Assembly (NCBI RefSeq): GCF_010389155.1
Contig: NC_057763.1
Location: 39,786,645 to 39,850,644 of the forward strand
Source of the DNA: Erigeron canadensis
Taxonomy: Eukaryota; Streptophyta; Magnoliopsida; Asterales; Asteraceae
DNA length: 64,000 nt
Direction: 5' to 3'
The notes below the pieces were generated by a model. That model was not told the DNA's origin, did not search any database, and saw only the letters and a program-made list of their open reading frames with translations. Positions 38,296 through 51,449 of this stretch are shown here, piece by piece (the first letter of the stretch is position 1; each line of letters begins with the position of its first letter). A program made the position numbers and the translations under genes.

Positions 38296-38709
38296 TCTAT
38301 TATATAAATAAAAGAAAATTGTAATGACATAAGATTTTTAAAAAATTGTTTTGTATGGTTCTCCCAAAAATCCTTTTAATTTAATTATGACATCATTATC
38401 ATATTTTATTAATTTAAAATTTGAAATATCTTTCCTTTTTTTATATATATATCATTGATATAGATTTTTATTAAATTAAATGTTCATATTGATATGTAAG
38501 ATTTGAATCACCTTAATTTATCGTTATAATTTTTGTTTCCGTTTAGTTTCTTTTTTTTTTTTACATTTAATTTGTTACAACTTTTCAACTTATTTAACGT
38601 TGTTATTATACACTTTAATATTACAACATATTTTAAAGTTACATCGGTATCATTCGGTTTATTTGCAAAACATTTATAAGTTAACCCGGGTTAAACCCGA
38701 ATTGATTAG
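38296..38709 (+). mobile_element. Small Helitron-like element, second copy
   Basis: It starts TCTATTATATAAATAAAAG after an A, and ends with the palindrome CCCGGGTTAAACCCG and TTAG followed by T. The hairpin core matches the element at 1320-1661. TTAG would be a mutated CTAG. Non-coding. Confidence 0.45.
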
Positions 38710-39210
38710 TTAGTTTGACAATAATAGATAATATATGATCATGAAATGTTATTTAATATTAATAACGATGTGTTAATAACGATGAAATAATATATTGCAA
38801 ATATGTTTTGCGTTGATGAATGGGGTTAAACAACCACAAATAATTTGAAGGGCCATGTAGTATTCAATCCATTTGGTTAAAAAAAAACAAATTGTAAAGA
38901 AAATCATATTGGTGTGTACTAAAAGAAAAATATAGCAAAAATAATATATATGTCACCGCATATTTATTATTGTGTTAATGGGCTAGCCCATCAAAACTTA
39001 GAAATTGAAACCAAACCCGTTATTGTAGTTTTCACGCGAATCGATTAATCATTTTTAATGTATATATAGAATGTCCATTTATTTTTTTTCTTATCCAATG
39101 ACATTTCAAGCTACTGACTAATTAATTTGGATAAAGAGGCAGAGATCGACCATCCACTAATCGAGATTCATATTGATCAATTGATCTTTGCATCTTGTAA
39201 GTTCACTAGT

Positions 39211-39515
39211 GGGTGTTTGTCATAGCTTATATTTTTTTCTTATGCTTATAAAATATAAATGGTTTTTGGCTTTTTTTGCTTTAAGTTTATAAACTCTTAT
39301 GTAGTGTTTGGATTAACTTTTGGTTTTTGAAAAAAAAAAAAAAAGAAAATAGGAAGAAAAGCTAAAAAGCTTTGATTTCTAGCTTATCAAAAAGTGGCTT
39401 ATAAAAGCTAAAAAACATAAGTTTAAAAACTCACACAAACACTTAAAATGACTTTTTTCCTTCAATATAAGCAAAAAAGTTAAAAGCCCCCTCAAAAAAG
39501 CTAGGCCAAACACCC
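39211..39515. mobile_element. hAT-like MITE
   Basis: GGGTGTTTGTCATAGCTT at the left and AAGCTAGGCCAAACACCCC at the right form imperfect TIRs around about 305 bp of AT-rich DNA. No 8-bp duplication could be confirmed. Confidence 0.5.
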
Positions 39516-39625
39516 CGAAGTACCTAACACAGAAGTAGACTTACTTTACACAAAAATACCTAACAATGATGGGTTTTTTTTTTCTTACTCAAGATATTTA
39601 TTTCCTCATATATTTTGGGACTAAG

Positions 39626-39779
39626 ATTTAAAGTGGTTACAACTTCATAGTTAAGTTGAAGGATTTTTAACCTTTAAATTAAAATCAAAGGTCAAATTTT
39701 ATTTTTGAATTTTGACTTTTGATTTAAATTCATAGGTCATGAATTGTCCAATTTTACCTATGGAGTTGTAACAAATTTA
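39626..39779. mobile_element. Short hairpin MITE
   Basis: GGTTACAACTTCATAG at the left is mirrored by CTATGGAGTTGTAACA at the right. The element is about 154 bp, AT-rich and able to fold on itself. It resembles the 13.95-kb hairpin in size and layout. Confidence 0.5.
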
Positions 39780-40176
39780 AATAATCCTATCCTATATTTA
39801 GTCAATACAATTATTCATGATTAGTATATTTTGAATTCCCAAATCTAACCTGAACAAGTATTTCCCCAAAGTATCGTATTTTTTTAACGGCAACAACTGT
39901 ATCGTATGTTTTTTGATGCTCCCACCTGACCACCCTCTTCTCAATCTCTCTCTTCGAACCATCACCAACCAAACACCATCGGCGACCACCACCAACCAAT
40001 GCTCCGCCCTCTTTTCCATCTCTCTCTCTTCGAACCACTATTGGGGAAATTCGACATAACAAACAGATAACCGGATATAAACAATCTTTGAAGGCACGTG
40101 ATCGCTTTCAGATTGAATCAATTTGGCGGTTCACCCAAACTATTCAACCGGATACAATCAAAAATTAAGAATTTTC

Positions 40177-43100
40177 TGTAACAACCCTCAATCTCCAATT
40201 AGGATAATTTACTTGGACTTATATAGGTCCTTATTCGTAGAGGTTTATTAAGAGAATCGACCTTCTAGACATTCAAAGCATAGCGATAATTGCCCCATAG
40301 TACAGTGAAATGCCTTAGAAATGCCATAAACAATAACTATAATCATTCAATACGATCTCAAGCTATAAATTAGTTCTAATCAAACTTGGTGAAATGTCAA
40401 TGAACCAAAAATTTTATTTCGAGAAGTTGAGTTACATAAATAATTATACAAGACTCACAAGTTGTGAAACAACCAAAAATCCCGAATAATAATAAGTACA
40501 TACATATATTGCAACATTTGAATAAGTCTTCCAATTAAAAGATATGCATACAACTTAAACTTATTATAAATATAAACTCTTATAAAATCCACCAATCAAC
40601 ATACAACTAACCCACTTATTTTTACACTCTCCTCCATGTCTTACACTCACATATACATACACCTTTACATGTATATTGAATCTAGTCATTTATGCATCCA
40701 AATACATTACAACATTCAAAATCTACACCACCAACCTTTTTCTAACCAATGGGCATGCAAACACCACTCCCTCTAGCCAATAAACAAGCTTTCTAACTCT
40801 CCTCTCACTCTCTCTCACATGATTATGGCTAGGGAATACCAATTTTTCAGCCATTTCTTACACACTAGAACACACACATGCTCTCAAACTCTCTCTTCCT
40901 TTTCTTTCTTTCTTGGCAGAAAAATAGGTGAAAAACACCCTCAAATCTTACTAACAAAACATAATAATAACATGTATGAGTCATCAACTAGATAAGGGTT
41001 AAAGGTAGATCAAGGATGGAGCTCTTGGGAGGCCTTGGAGTCTCGAAATCAGCCCTCCAAGGTGGCTGATCGGCAGTAGCAAAAACGGGCAGCAAACAAC
41101 CCTTATCTCCTCACTTTCTTTTGATTCTTGATCATCAAAGGGTACCCAACTTATTCCTTTGTTTGTTCTTCATATTCTCCTTCATTTTGCAGCTCATATT
41201 CCCTTCTTTTCAAGCTTGCTACAGCCAACAAACAACTCTTGGGCAGCCATCAAGAACAAGACCCAACAACACTCTTGATCTTCTTGTTTTGATCTTCAAA
41301 GGTTGTTAGCTTCAACTCTCTTGAATCTCACCTTACTAATCCTTGATTTCTTGGACTAAAAACACATAGATCTATGCATGCATACACATTTAAAATACTG
41401 ATTTTAAAGAAATAATAAAGAATGCAAGAGATAATAATGGATTTAGTGTAAAGTGTTAGATCATCACATGCATGTTAAGATTTTTTTTATTGTTTTGGTT
41501 GATTTTTTTGATTTGGGACATGAGATGGATGACTGATGACTTTGAATTTGATAAGAAATCTGTGTATTTGATGTTAAAATCATAGGAAAAGGAGTATCAA
41601 ACATGTTAGAGGTGAAATAAAGTGTAAATTAAGCAAGAAAGCCTATTGGTGAGTTGATATAATCAATAACAATCTGACAGAAATAATCTTCTGTCTTGTA
41701 ACGGGTAAACTGGGCATGTGAGGGCATTTTCAAGCAAAAATTTCAAAATAAAAGTTGTAGAGGAACGAGTTAAGAATAACCACCAACTGGAATTACTCAA
41801 AAATACTGAACCAAATGAAAGATATGATTTTTCTACTGAAACTGGTCAAAACTGTAATTTTGTCTGAATATTTTGTGAACTTTGACAATTTTTATCTCCT
41901 AAACCAAAATGCTCCAGGAGGTCATACTTGGTGGAAAGTAATTTTAATGTGTCCATGACTTAAAATAAATTTGTGGTATTTTTCTGAAGGTCATATCATT
42001 AAGAACTTTTATAAAACATTTCAAGTCGCACAACAGCAACCATTCTGACCAGTTTTAGTTTGGAATTATTTAGAGGTAGCAAACAATGTCTAAAAATTAA
42101 GTAAAAATTTACAAAATTATAAGACACATATAGGTTGCTACACAAAAATCAGGAAGGTTCAAATAATTCTTCTTGACTCCAAAATAGTAGCTAACATTTC
42201 GTAAAAATAAAGTATAAAACAGAAAATTTGTAAGTAATCTTATAAATGGCATAATGGGCTATGTAATGAACTAAGAACCATAATGGGCTAACCCGGCCCA
42301 AATAATGAACCCATAAGGAACACAAATCAGTAGGCCCACTTGGCCCAATAAGCCTTATAGCCCAATAACCACTATGACCCATTAAGCACCTAACCCAAAT
42401 AAGGTAAAGCCCAATAACTAATGTAAGCCCAAAACATTTAAAAGCCCATGACACTTAAGGCCCAATTGATAATGGCCCATAACAATTAAACGAATTTCCT
42501 GAACCAAGTAATCGTAAGACAAATCGAGAAATATACGAGTTGAAGATAAGTGTAATCAAAATAAAACAAAGATAATTAAGTGAGATTGACATAAGTAATT
42601 ATGTTAACCAAGCTATATATTGATATCACAAATGCTAATTCACGCTAAAATCGGTTACACAACAAATGATGAATAAGGATAACATAACTTAATATGGCAT
42701 TTCTATATGATAACTTAATATATCAAGTGAAACCACAAATGAAGCCAAGTTGCCGAAAATATAATAACTTATAACTACGCATGTAATGAAAGTAACTTTT
42801 TACACCATCAATCTCTACAACCAAAACGATGCGAGTGTTACCAATATACTTGGACCCTACAATTGATAGCAACATAATGAAAATGGCATTTCTAAGTGAT
42901 GACTTAAGATAGGAACTTACGTATATTAGTCATATCGTAGGGATAGTCTTGGCTTGAAATATGATGGAGGAACATAATGGATATATGGTCAAGGAAGCTA
43001 TAGATGGGAAGTACCCATTTTGGATAGATGAGTATAATATGCGGCATATCAAAGTAAGTCATAGCCCCCTTTCAAACTATTTTATGTGTTAACTATCGGG

Positions 43101-44347
43101 GTGAAAAACATGATATATAAACTAAACTACTTTTATGTATATATACATGAAATGATTCTTGATAATATGACTTTGAAATAAAATTGTTTCGTATGTTCAA
43201 TGTGATAAATGTTTTATGATGAGCTTGAGTTCTGTCAACCCATTTTCTTTCGGTACACTACTATTTACTCCGATAGTGGAGGCCTGTAGTTAGATAGTTG
43301 CGCAACTAGGTTTCGTCCACCCACCCAGAGCGTAACGGTGGAAGGTTGGTTGCCTTTGTGACGACCTTCTCTTCCAGTCCGACTGGAGCGGTGTTCTAGC
43401 TACCTTAAATTTAAATGGTCGTCTCCATGGCACGACCCCAATTGTAATTAAAGCACTTGATTGACAGCTTGTGCTATGAAATGAAATAATATATTGTTTG
43501 GACATGAAAAGGTAGTAGTAGTGGCTCAAGCATTTACTCATCGAAAATTATGTAAATTATACCCTTGTGGTTAAATGAAATTGATATTAAATTATGCCCG
43601 TGTGGCTAATGAAATTGATATTAATATGTTTGGATATTTTGATTTGAACATACGGTTTGGGTATCGTCCCTCATAAGAAATCTTGAAAGTCGTTGAAATT
43701 GGCGATATTGAAATATTGATGACCGAATGGTTTCTATGTGATATATGATTAATCATTTGATATATTTTTCCCCTCAAGAAGATTTGACAAATGAGAACTT
43801 TATAATTACCATGGATTTTGAACGTTTTAAATAACATTGTGGTATTTGGGAAAAACTCGATAATATGATATGAGAATTTTTGTCGGTCATATGGTTTGGG
43901 TATTTCGAAATGTAATAGTAATCGGTTTTCTAAGTATTTAAAACGGTGATGTACCAAGATTTATATAAAAACCTATGCACTCACCAACTACGTTTTCGTA
44001 GTTGACACTTTTTCTTCATGCTTTTCAGGAATTAGCATAAGCTTTGAGGATTTATATGCATCATGATTGTTTGCATTGCACTTTGGAGTCGAATATCAAA
44101 CCTTGTGATGGACAATAGAATCCGCCTTGATCATTGTAGTATACTATTCATGTGCTTGATATTTGTTTCGTGAACTTAATATTCAAGTATGGTGGACGCA
44201 TTTGTACTTGGAAATTGGTTCACATGCTTGTACATTTGTAAATTCCTTTTTATCAAATAAAGCTATGGTGAATGTTATTTATATTCCTTGTTTTGAATAC
44301 TCGACTTTCTGTACATCTCATCATTCCGCCTTAGTTGGGGTGTTACA
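40177..44347 (+). mobile_element. Large solo LTR-like insertion (Ty3/gypsy type) with TSD
   Basis: It begins TGTAACAACCC and ends GGGGTGTTACA, complementary ends typical of long-LTR chromovirus (Tekay-like) elements. The flanks TTTTC at 40172-40176 and TTTTC at 44348-44352 are a perfect 5-bp target duplication. The 4171 bp hold no gag or pol similarity, no primer-binding site and no second LTR, so it reads as a solo LTR left by recombination. The lineage is inferred only from the end sequences. Confidence 0.7.
42240..42480. repeat. Cluster of GGCCCA/AGCCCA motifs
   Basis: About ten GGCCCA, AGCCCA or complementary TGGGCT motifs occur in 240 bp of the LTR-like insertion. TGGGCC/GGCCCA resembles the plant site II (TCP-bound) promoter element. 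Function here is unknown. Confidence 0.5.
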
Positions 44348-44352
44348 TTTTC

Positions 44353-44751
44353 CAGTGTGTATGTATTTGAGAGAAAGAACCAGAAAAGAAGAAGAAATAG
44401 AATGATCAGAATGTGTTACGGGATTTTGTTTTATCAACAAAACGGCAGTTATTGCAAGGTTTCGAAATTGCCATTTTTAGTCCCTCAAGTTCCGAAAATT
44501 TAATTTTCGAAGGGATTTTTACTATAGCAACCCCAGCCAGGGGCTGCCGCCCCTTGGACCCCCGTACCTTAGGGGCTTCTCTCCTAAGGTCATAATAAAT
44601 TCAAATAGGCGTGCACTCCGCACCACCAATCCTATATGATGTATTATTATGACAATACTGATCAAACAAGTTAACCCAATTACACTAAAATATCCAACAA
44701 CCACCGGCGAACCAAAATTATAAACGCCAAATTGAAACTAACCTTATTAAA
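44353..44751. other. Gap between LTR insertion and TFIIB-like fragment
   Basis: Contains a GC-rich patch (CAGGGGCTGCCGCCCCTTGG, about 44538-44557), unlike its AT-rich surroundings. No gene seen. Confidence 0.4.
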
Positions 44752-45120
44752 ATGTCTTGTTGCAAGAACTGCAAATCAAAGGTCTTAAACTCTTAACAAC
44801 AGACCCACAAACGTGATACCTAGAATGCACATCATGCGATGTCGTACAACACTCAAAAACCTACGACCAACACACTTACAATCGAGACGGACCCACGGGT
44901 CACAATACCCGGTTAGGCACATCCGGGTCAAGGTATAATTATTCTTATCGTGAAACCAAGATTTATTTAGCCCAAAAAATAGTTTCTGGTATTTTGTTGA
45001 AATTAGAATTGGAAAATAGATTTGATCAAGTTAACAACATGATTAAGGAGATTATGGATAATGAATACGGCTGAGGTAATGACATGATTAAGGAGATTAC
45101 AAAAAATAATAATTCATTTG
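44752..45120 (+). pseudogene. TFIIB-family (PTF2/BRF-like) fragment, broken
   Basis: From ATG 44752 the frame reads a zinc-ribbon-like start (CKNCKSK), then after a frameshift LECTSCDVVQ, RDGPTGHNTRLGTSGS, ETKIYLAQKIV and NNMIKEIMDNEYG. This order resembles the N-terminal ribbon and start of the first cyclin fold of plant TFIIB-related factors such as PTF2. In-frame stops follow DPQT and NEYG, and the rest of the cyclin fold is absent. The segment ATGATTAAGGAGATTA is locally duplicated (about 45040 and 45085). It cannot make a working factor. Confidence 0.6.
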
Positions 45121-45639
45121 TTTTGCTTCTACTATTATATAATGTCTTTAGGCTATAACGTTTATGTTTTTCATGTGTAATGTATCGCCTTTTTAGGTGA
45201 AAAGAATGATCGCCAATATCATTCTCAAAATGTTATGCGAGTTCACTTGAACAAATGGTAAAGCATGCCTCAATTTTGATCATACCATAATTTCTTCCTT
45301 TTTCCTACACTCAGATTTAGATTTTTTTTAATGGTGCCCCATGTTTGCAGACTTAGCTGCGGTACAACGGTACAACTTCATTCGACAGTGTGACCCAGCT
45401 TTTTGCAAATTGTTCTTGCCAATTCAAACAAGGTGGACAACCTCTATACTTGTTGGAGGTGTAAAAGTCTAGTCATTCATTGTTATGTATCTTACTCTAA
45501 CCTCCCTAATATTTATGACCAATGAAAATTAACCTTGATTATAGTTTTGATATTAAAATAGTTTCCTAACATTTTATTTTTGAATACGGGATTAGATCAG
45601 TTGGAACTTTAGCGGATAGCGAATAAAATACTCTTCCTT

Positions 45640-47660
45640 TTTTGTCAAGGGCGTGGCACTCATAGGAGTTGCCACCCATTTTTCTTTGCGACTCATCATT
45701 ATTTTCTTCTTATTCCTTTCTTCACTTCCATTGATCTTAATTTCTAGTTCAAATTCAAGTATTTTCATCTTCCATTCAATTTATCAATTCTCATAAATTA
45801 CAATATCAATAATAACCATTGTTTAGAGAAGAATAACTTTGGGAGAAATGGTGTATGTGGGCGTATGTGTTGTGTGGGCTGAATTTCAAGAGAAAAGAGA
45901 GTGGAGAAGAGTTTGTGATCTTAATCCTTGACTTTATTCTTGAATACTTGAGGTAATGATTTTCCTTTAACCTAATTTTGATTTCTTTTAGAAATTAAAA
46001 TTGGGGAAATTTGGGGCTTTCTTTAAAATTAGTTAATTGCTTCAATAGAAGTTAGGGTTCTTGAAATTTAATCAATTTGGGGGTTTCTAGTTGGGTGCAT
46101 GAATGTTTTGATGAGTATTATGTGAGAACAAAATTGGACAGATTCTGTCTGTGATTTTGCCACGTGTAAAATACTCATATATCAGACTTTTCACTTGTTG
46201 ACTCCTAAAAAGAAAACGTAGGGTATTGTGTTAGCTCGAAGTGGCCACTGGAATGAGTTTAAAATGTGGAGTAGAACTCGAGTTATGAATTTTTGAAGTC
46301 AGTGTTGTCATTCTAAATTTTAAGCAAAAACAATTTTGTGTCAGTTTTTAGAACGAGTAAAACACACTCATACGAGTCAAATTTTGTGTTGGTCACTAAA
46401 GATAAAATGTACTTAAATGTGTTAGATTGAAGTGGCCACTGGAATGAGGTCAAAATATGTTGTAGAACTCAAGTTATGGTCATTTGAAGTCAGTAAGGTC
46501 AAAACTGTTTTGTTAGTGAAAACAACAGCAGTGTTGGTTTTTAAAACGACAAGAAGTCATCTCTGAAGGACAATTCACATATTGGTCACTAAATATAAAA
46601 TGTAGGTTTATGTGTCATATAAATTTGGTCACTAGAATCAAGTAAAAAGAGTTAGTAGAACCTGAGTTATGCTCGTTCGAAAGCAGCTTAGTCAAATATA
46701 AAAATGTGGATTTTGTTATAAAAGTGAGTGTGGCATTATGATAATGATATAAGAGATACATGTTATGTGAACCAACCCAAGATTAATATAAGATTGTAAA
46801 TGATCGGTTGGGTGTTGAAATGCTAGTGATTACGGCTAGACGGCCTAGTATGTGATTGATGATCCTATATGCTTTTGTGATTTGTTGACAGGTTGAAGCA
46901 TACATATTTTGTATTCTTGAGGCCATCTTGATTTATGACTTTGGTTGTCACGGAGGAGGTGAGTATTCTTGCATACCTTTATATATGTGTCGGGTCGATT
47001 ACCATATGATGATGGATTTCATGTATGGTACTCGATTTGGCATTAGAACCCAATTTGGGGCAATATGATTATGAGGCCAAGGAACCTCTTAGGCCTAAGA
47101 ACCTATTGAGATATGATGTATGAGGCCTAAGAATCTCTTGTGAATGGGGTCTAAGAACCCCGAGATTATTGATATTGATTGTGTTGATTAGCTTATATGG
47201 ATCCATGTAATGCGTTAAAGTACAAAGGTGAGCATGTAGATATGGTACGACGGTGCCATAGACTACATGTAATATCCTTTGTGCGTTGCCCTCTTTCATG
47301 TGTACAAACGTATGCAAGATTATTCACTAAGCTTTGCTTACCTTTTAGTTGTTTACCCTTTTTATAGGTTGTCCCGGAAGCAAAATTAAGTAATATAAAG
47401 ATTGAAGCTTAAAGTTGCTTTATGGATATTGATTGCCTTAGCAAAAATGCGGAAAATGGTAATATTGATAGGACTCGTAGAGACCATTTTGAACTATTGG
47501 CTCATGGTACATTTGAGTGTTTTGTATAATTATTGATTATGTCAAGTGTAAGAATTAAGGAGTTTTGGTCCACTCAATGGGTCATTTTGTAATAGAATTG
47601 AATTTGATTGTGATGAACATATTTTGGAAACTCGTTATCCGTAATAGTAATTCATACTCA
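45640..47660. repeat. LTR-derived relic with 190-bp tandem repeats
   Basis: Texture and motifs, such as the GAGGTGAGTATTCTTGC stretch near 46955, resemble the two LTR-type insertions nearby. Three imperfect units start at about 46228, 46419 and 46612 (periods 191 and 193 bp), each with a GGYCACTRGAATSA-like core and an AGTTATG element. I could not define ends or a target duplication, so it may be truncated. Confidence 0.4.
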
Positions 47661-47749
47661 TTTGCACATCACGCGGGTAAAAGACCTATTATATATATAT
47701 ATATAAATTATATGTTTGCATGATGCTGCGGTGTAATGACGGTGTCAGT

Positions 47750-48043
47750 GGTAGCGGTGACAGGTTATGGTGGTGGTGGTGGTGGCGGTAGCTGTGTGGT
47801 TATAGATGTAAAAGTAAATAGTGCAAAAGGGGTAGTCTAGTTATATTTAGAGTTGAGAGATGTATGTTTTAAATAATCTAATTAAAGGTAATATAAGTAT
47901 ATTAGGTGGAGATATATTTATATTTACGAGTCATATGTCCGTGCAATGCGGCGGCGATAGTGGTAGTGGCGCAGGGTTGTGGTGGAGGCAAAGGGTGATG
48001 GCGGTGGTGAATGTAAAAGTAAATGATGTTAAAGGAGGTAGTG
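47750..48043 (-). repeat. Tandem GGTGG-rich repeat pair, second copy split by LTR insertion
   Basis: A GGT/GGC-rich stretch and an AATGTAAAAGTAAAT-type segment occur at about 47750-47906. They recur at 47927-48043 and continue at 50726-50786 beyond the 48044-50720 insertion. The minus strand at 47927-47930 ends CTCG followed by T, after a CCGCCGCATTGCACGG palindrome. That is the same 3' signature as the Helitron-like copies at 31.0 and 51.0 kb. Confidence 0.5.
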
Positions 48044-50720
48044 TGTGACATCTGTCACCAAAACTGGTAATTTATTATAGTCTCTAACTTACATTCCAAA
48101 TTTCTTGACTAGTCAATATGCCTATATAGTATAACAAGCATAGAAATGTGGTGATCATTTCCAATATGGGATTTCTATTACTTGAATTTCAATAGTTTAG
48201 GATTGAGATATTTGATCTTCCTAAATGTAGATGACTATAACTATCCCCGTAATTTCTAGACTTGTAGTTGTTAGTCATATTTATTTCTAGACATTGATAA
48301 ATTAGTATACGCTATTTAGTAGTGAACGAAATCAATAATTATAAAAATAATATATAATTAGTATAAATAGTAAGATGGTAATAGTAATAGTAAAATATCA
48401 TATGTTTAGTAAAAAATTTTAGTCATATATATATTACAACAATTTATGGTGAACAAGGAATTTTAATTCCATTAGAATTCTTATGATGCATTAAGTCTAA
48501 TCATAAACTAACTAAAACACTTATCTCCATATATATATATATATAATAACTATACCCTAAACAAAAAAAAATAAAAATATACAAACTCTTTGATTTCTCC
48601 TGCCGTCGAACAACACCAACAAAGCTCCATCACAAAACACAAAAGAATCTTGATCACTTTGTCAAAGAATTTTGGTGAGTTTAAATCATTTGCATTATTA
48701 TTATAAAGATCTCCTATATAAGTTTATAGTTAAGATTCTTATAGATTATATTTTCTTTATTATTTTGTAAAGGTACCTTAAGGAGTGATCATCAACTTTG
48801 GTGGTAAAATTCTTAATCTCCATCTTTTATTAAATTATATGTATATATTTATGTATAATATTTGTAATCTATTTGATGAGGTGTATACGTATGGCCAATT
48901 TCAAAAGATAATATAAGGTTTTTTTTTGTTTTTTTTTTTTAAATTAAAAGTATGGTTAATAACTAAATAAAATTTGAATCGGTGGAGCATGGTAGAATTC
49001 ATAATGTTACAAAGCTATGTGTTGTTATAAATTTAAATATTGACAAAATCTTAAAGACAAATCTGAAAGATTAATATAGCTATGAAGATGTGTTATTTAC
49101 TGACTTACATAAGTGTTGGAAGGATTTGAAAGTTTTTATACAAGTATGTAATTGTAGTAGTCTTTAAAACAACAAGGTTGAGTTATTTCAGAATCTGGAC
49201 AGATTCAGTTTGTTAACTTTAAGAGGTCGTATCTTGGTCATGGAAGATGGTTAAGTCACGTTTTCGGTGTCAAAAATTAATTTCAGGAAGTCTACTTTCT
49301 GGTGGAAGTGGTTTCGTATCAAAATATGAAGTTTAAGGTTGTCAAACGAATTTTATAACAAAACTGCGCAAAGTTGAGTTTTCCGAACAGATTTTGATCG
49401 ACTTCAAATAGTCATATCTTGGTCGATTTTATGAACTGGACAATTATTTTTCTCCAGAAATGTTTTTGAGATGTTAAGATTGTACAGTAAAAAAAATTGG
49501 ATTTTTTTGAATCTTCGAAGGCCCTTAACTTTTATAAAACTTTTCTGTGCGCGAACAGTGATTTTTCTGACTAGTCTGTAATCATTGAATTTTTTAAAAA
49601 TAGTTAACGTGCCAAATAAATTATGTAAAAATTCATGTAAGTATATAACACTCTAAGGTAACACTAGTTAAGATTTGGAATCTTGAATCATTCGTTTCAT
49701 CCTAATAAAAAATAGATAAAGTTACCAAAAAATTTCAGTTAATATGAACTTGTAGAATTTAATCTTAAATCAGTAAAACAAATATTATATATTAAGTTAT
49801 GTGACTTGTAACTTAATAATATATGACAAATCAATTGTGAATATTTTGAAAGTAGCCATATGTGTATTTCATCAAATACGAGTTACAATGGACGGTTCTT
49901 GACCATGTCCATAATTGTAACTTGTTCATATTTATATGTTGTGTAGATTCTAGCGACCTTGTTGGATTTGCATAACTACTTGCTTGTCGAGGTGAGTTTC
50001 GTGGCCCCTTTTTATATTATTTCTTTGGGGGAAAATGATGCTTAAAACACTTTTCATTTCTTTACTAGCTGTGCCAAAAACTTATTTGTTTTCATGGACA
50101 AATACGTGTAATTATGAAATTGTGTATGCTAGCTTGCTTACATTGATTTCTTTGATGCAATAGATGTCTTTTGATATCTATTGAAGACTATTGGAAAACT
50201 ATCGACCAACTTTATACTCCAGCTGGTAGTTGTTGGTATTTAAAGCATGATTGAGTTGTTAACAGGAGTGATGGGGATTGTGTTGTTGGATTACTATGAT
50301 GGCATTGATCAGTATTTAGTACGCTACTACATGTTTATATTTACACTATTGTCCAAAACTTGATATATCATGCACAGCAAACTCATTTGTATTCCTTTAA
50401 ACCTACGAACTCACCAACATTATGTTGACATTTTCGAGCATTCATTTTCAGGTAATAACAATGTTTAAGAAGATTGAGCTTATGGACTTTAGGAAGACCA
50501 ATAAAGAGATCCTTCATGGACTCCTAGATTGCATGTGAAACATTGAACGCTATTTGCAATTATTACTTCTTTGCTATTTGAGGCGTGTTGCCTAGACTTT
50601 CCGTTTATGGAATTTACATTTATTTGAATTTCATTTAGTATGACTCTATTATAAAGTCCATGTGCCATTGCTATATCTTTTAGTCATATCCTACGATTCC
50701 GCCTAAGGTGGGGTGTGACA
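48044..50720 (+). mobile_element. Solo LTR-like insertion (Ty3/gypsy type) with TSD
   Basis: It starts TGTGACATC and ends GGTGGGGTGTGACA. It is flanked by TAGTG at 48039-48043 and again at 50721-50725, a perfect 5-bp duplication. The 2677 bp contain no pol or gag similarity. The host sequence on either side joins into one uninterrupted repeat unit like that at 47805-47906, independent evidence for insertion at this exact point. The lineage is inferred from ends only. Confidence 0.8.
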
Positions 50721-50823
50721 TAGTGTGATTATTTTAAGGATTGAGAGATTTATGTTGTAAATAATTTTATTAAGGGTATTAGGTAGTTATGTTAAGGAAG
50801 TAGGTATATATATTTTTTTGAAC

Positions 50824-50935
50824 AGCGAGTTAGTAGTTAGCAGTTAGCATTTGAGACACCACAGTGACATCCAATTGGGCACTATGCGATGCTCGAACCA
50901 CCTAATAAGCGAGTTAGTAGTTAGCAGTTAGCATT
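50824..50935 (+). repeat. Direct repeat pair of 28 bp
   Basis: AGCGAGTTAGTAGTTAGCAG and the following bases occur at 50824 and again at 50908, 84 bp apart. The meaning is unknown. Confidence 0.5.
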
Positions 50936-51032
50936 AAGTAAAGATGTTAAATTAATGAATAAAAAAGAGGGATATATTAGGTAGTTCAAATCATCTTTTG
51001 AGATTTTAAAAAAGGTTGATATTATAAGATAA

Positions 51033-51449
51033 CGAGAGAGAGGTACCCGCGCGTTGCGGCGGTGATGAGGTAATCTACCTGACGGGATCCGCCCTCGGAT
51101 TTAAAAATTCGTCGAAAGTATATCGAATGACCTCTCTAATGAAATAACATGAAATTTTAAGAACAACCATACAATTTTTATAATTTATTGATATACGGTT
51201 TTTGAGATAAAAGATTTTGAATGAATTATAGGAATAAAATGATTTATGGAGGAGAGAAAAAAAAATGAGTGGTTGAGATTTGAGGAGAGAGAAAAAAAAT
51301 GAATGGTTGAGATTTAAGGGTATTATAGGTATATTTGGTAGATATGTTTAAATTAGTGAATAAAGAAGATGGTAATTTAGATAGTTCAAATCATCTTTTG
51401 AGATTTTAAAAAAGTGCAAAATGCTTTATAAGATAGTACTCGTATTAGA
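51033..51449 (-). mobile_element. Helitron-like element, relative of the MSH6 intron copy
   Basis: Diverged copy of 31003-31431, colinear over most of its length. Both share the CCGCCGCAACGCGCGGG palindrome, the CTCG end followed by T, and the central TTTAAAAATTCRTCGAAAGT block. A GAGAGAAAAAAAAATGA motif is duplicated inside this copy. Non-coding. Confidence 0.55.

Noticed and set aside
44538..44557. GC-rich patch as organelle or rDNA insertion
   Set aside because: Too short, and I recognise no continuous organelle or rRNA sequence around it.
46228..46800. CRISPR-like array from regular repeats
   Set aside because: Units are about 190 bp, diverged and in a plant genome; this is ordinary tandem repetition in an LTR-like relic.
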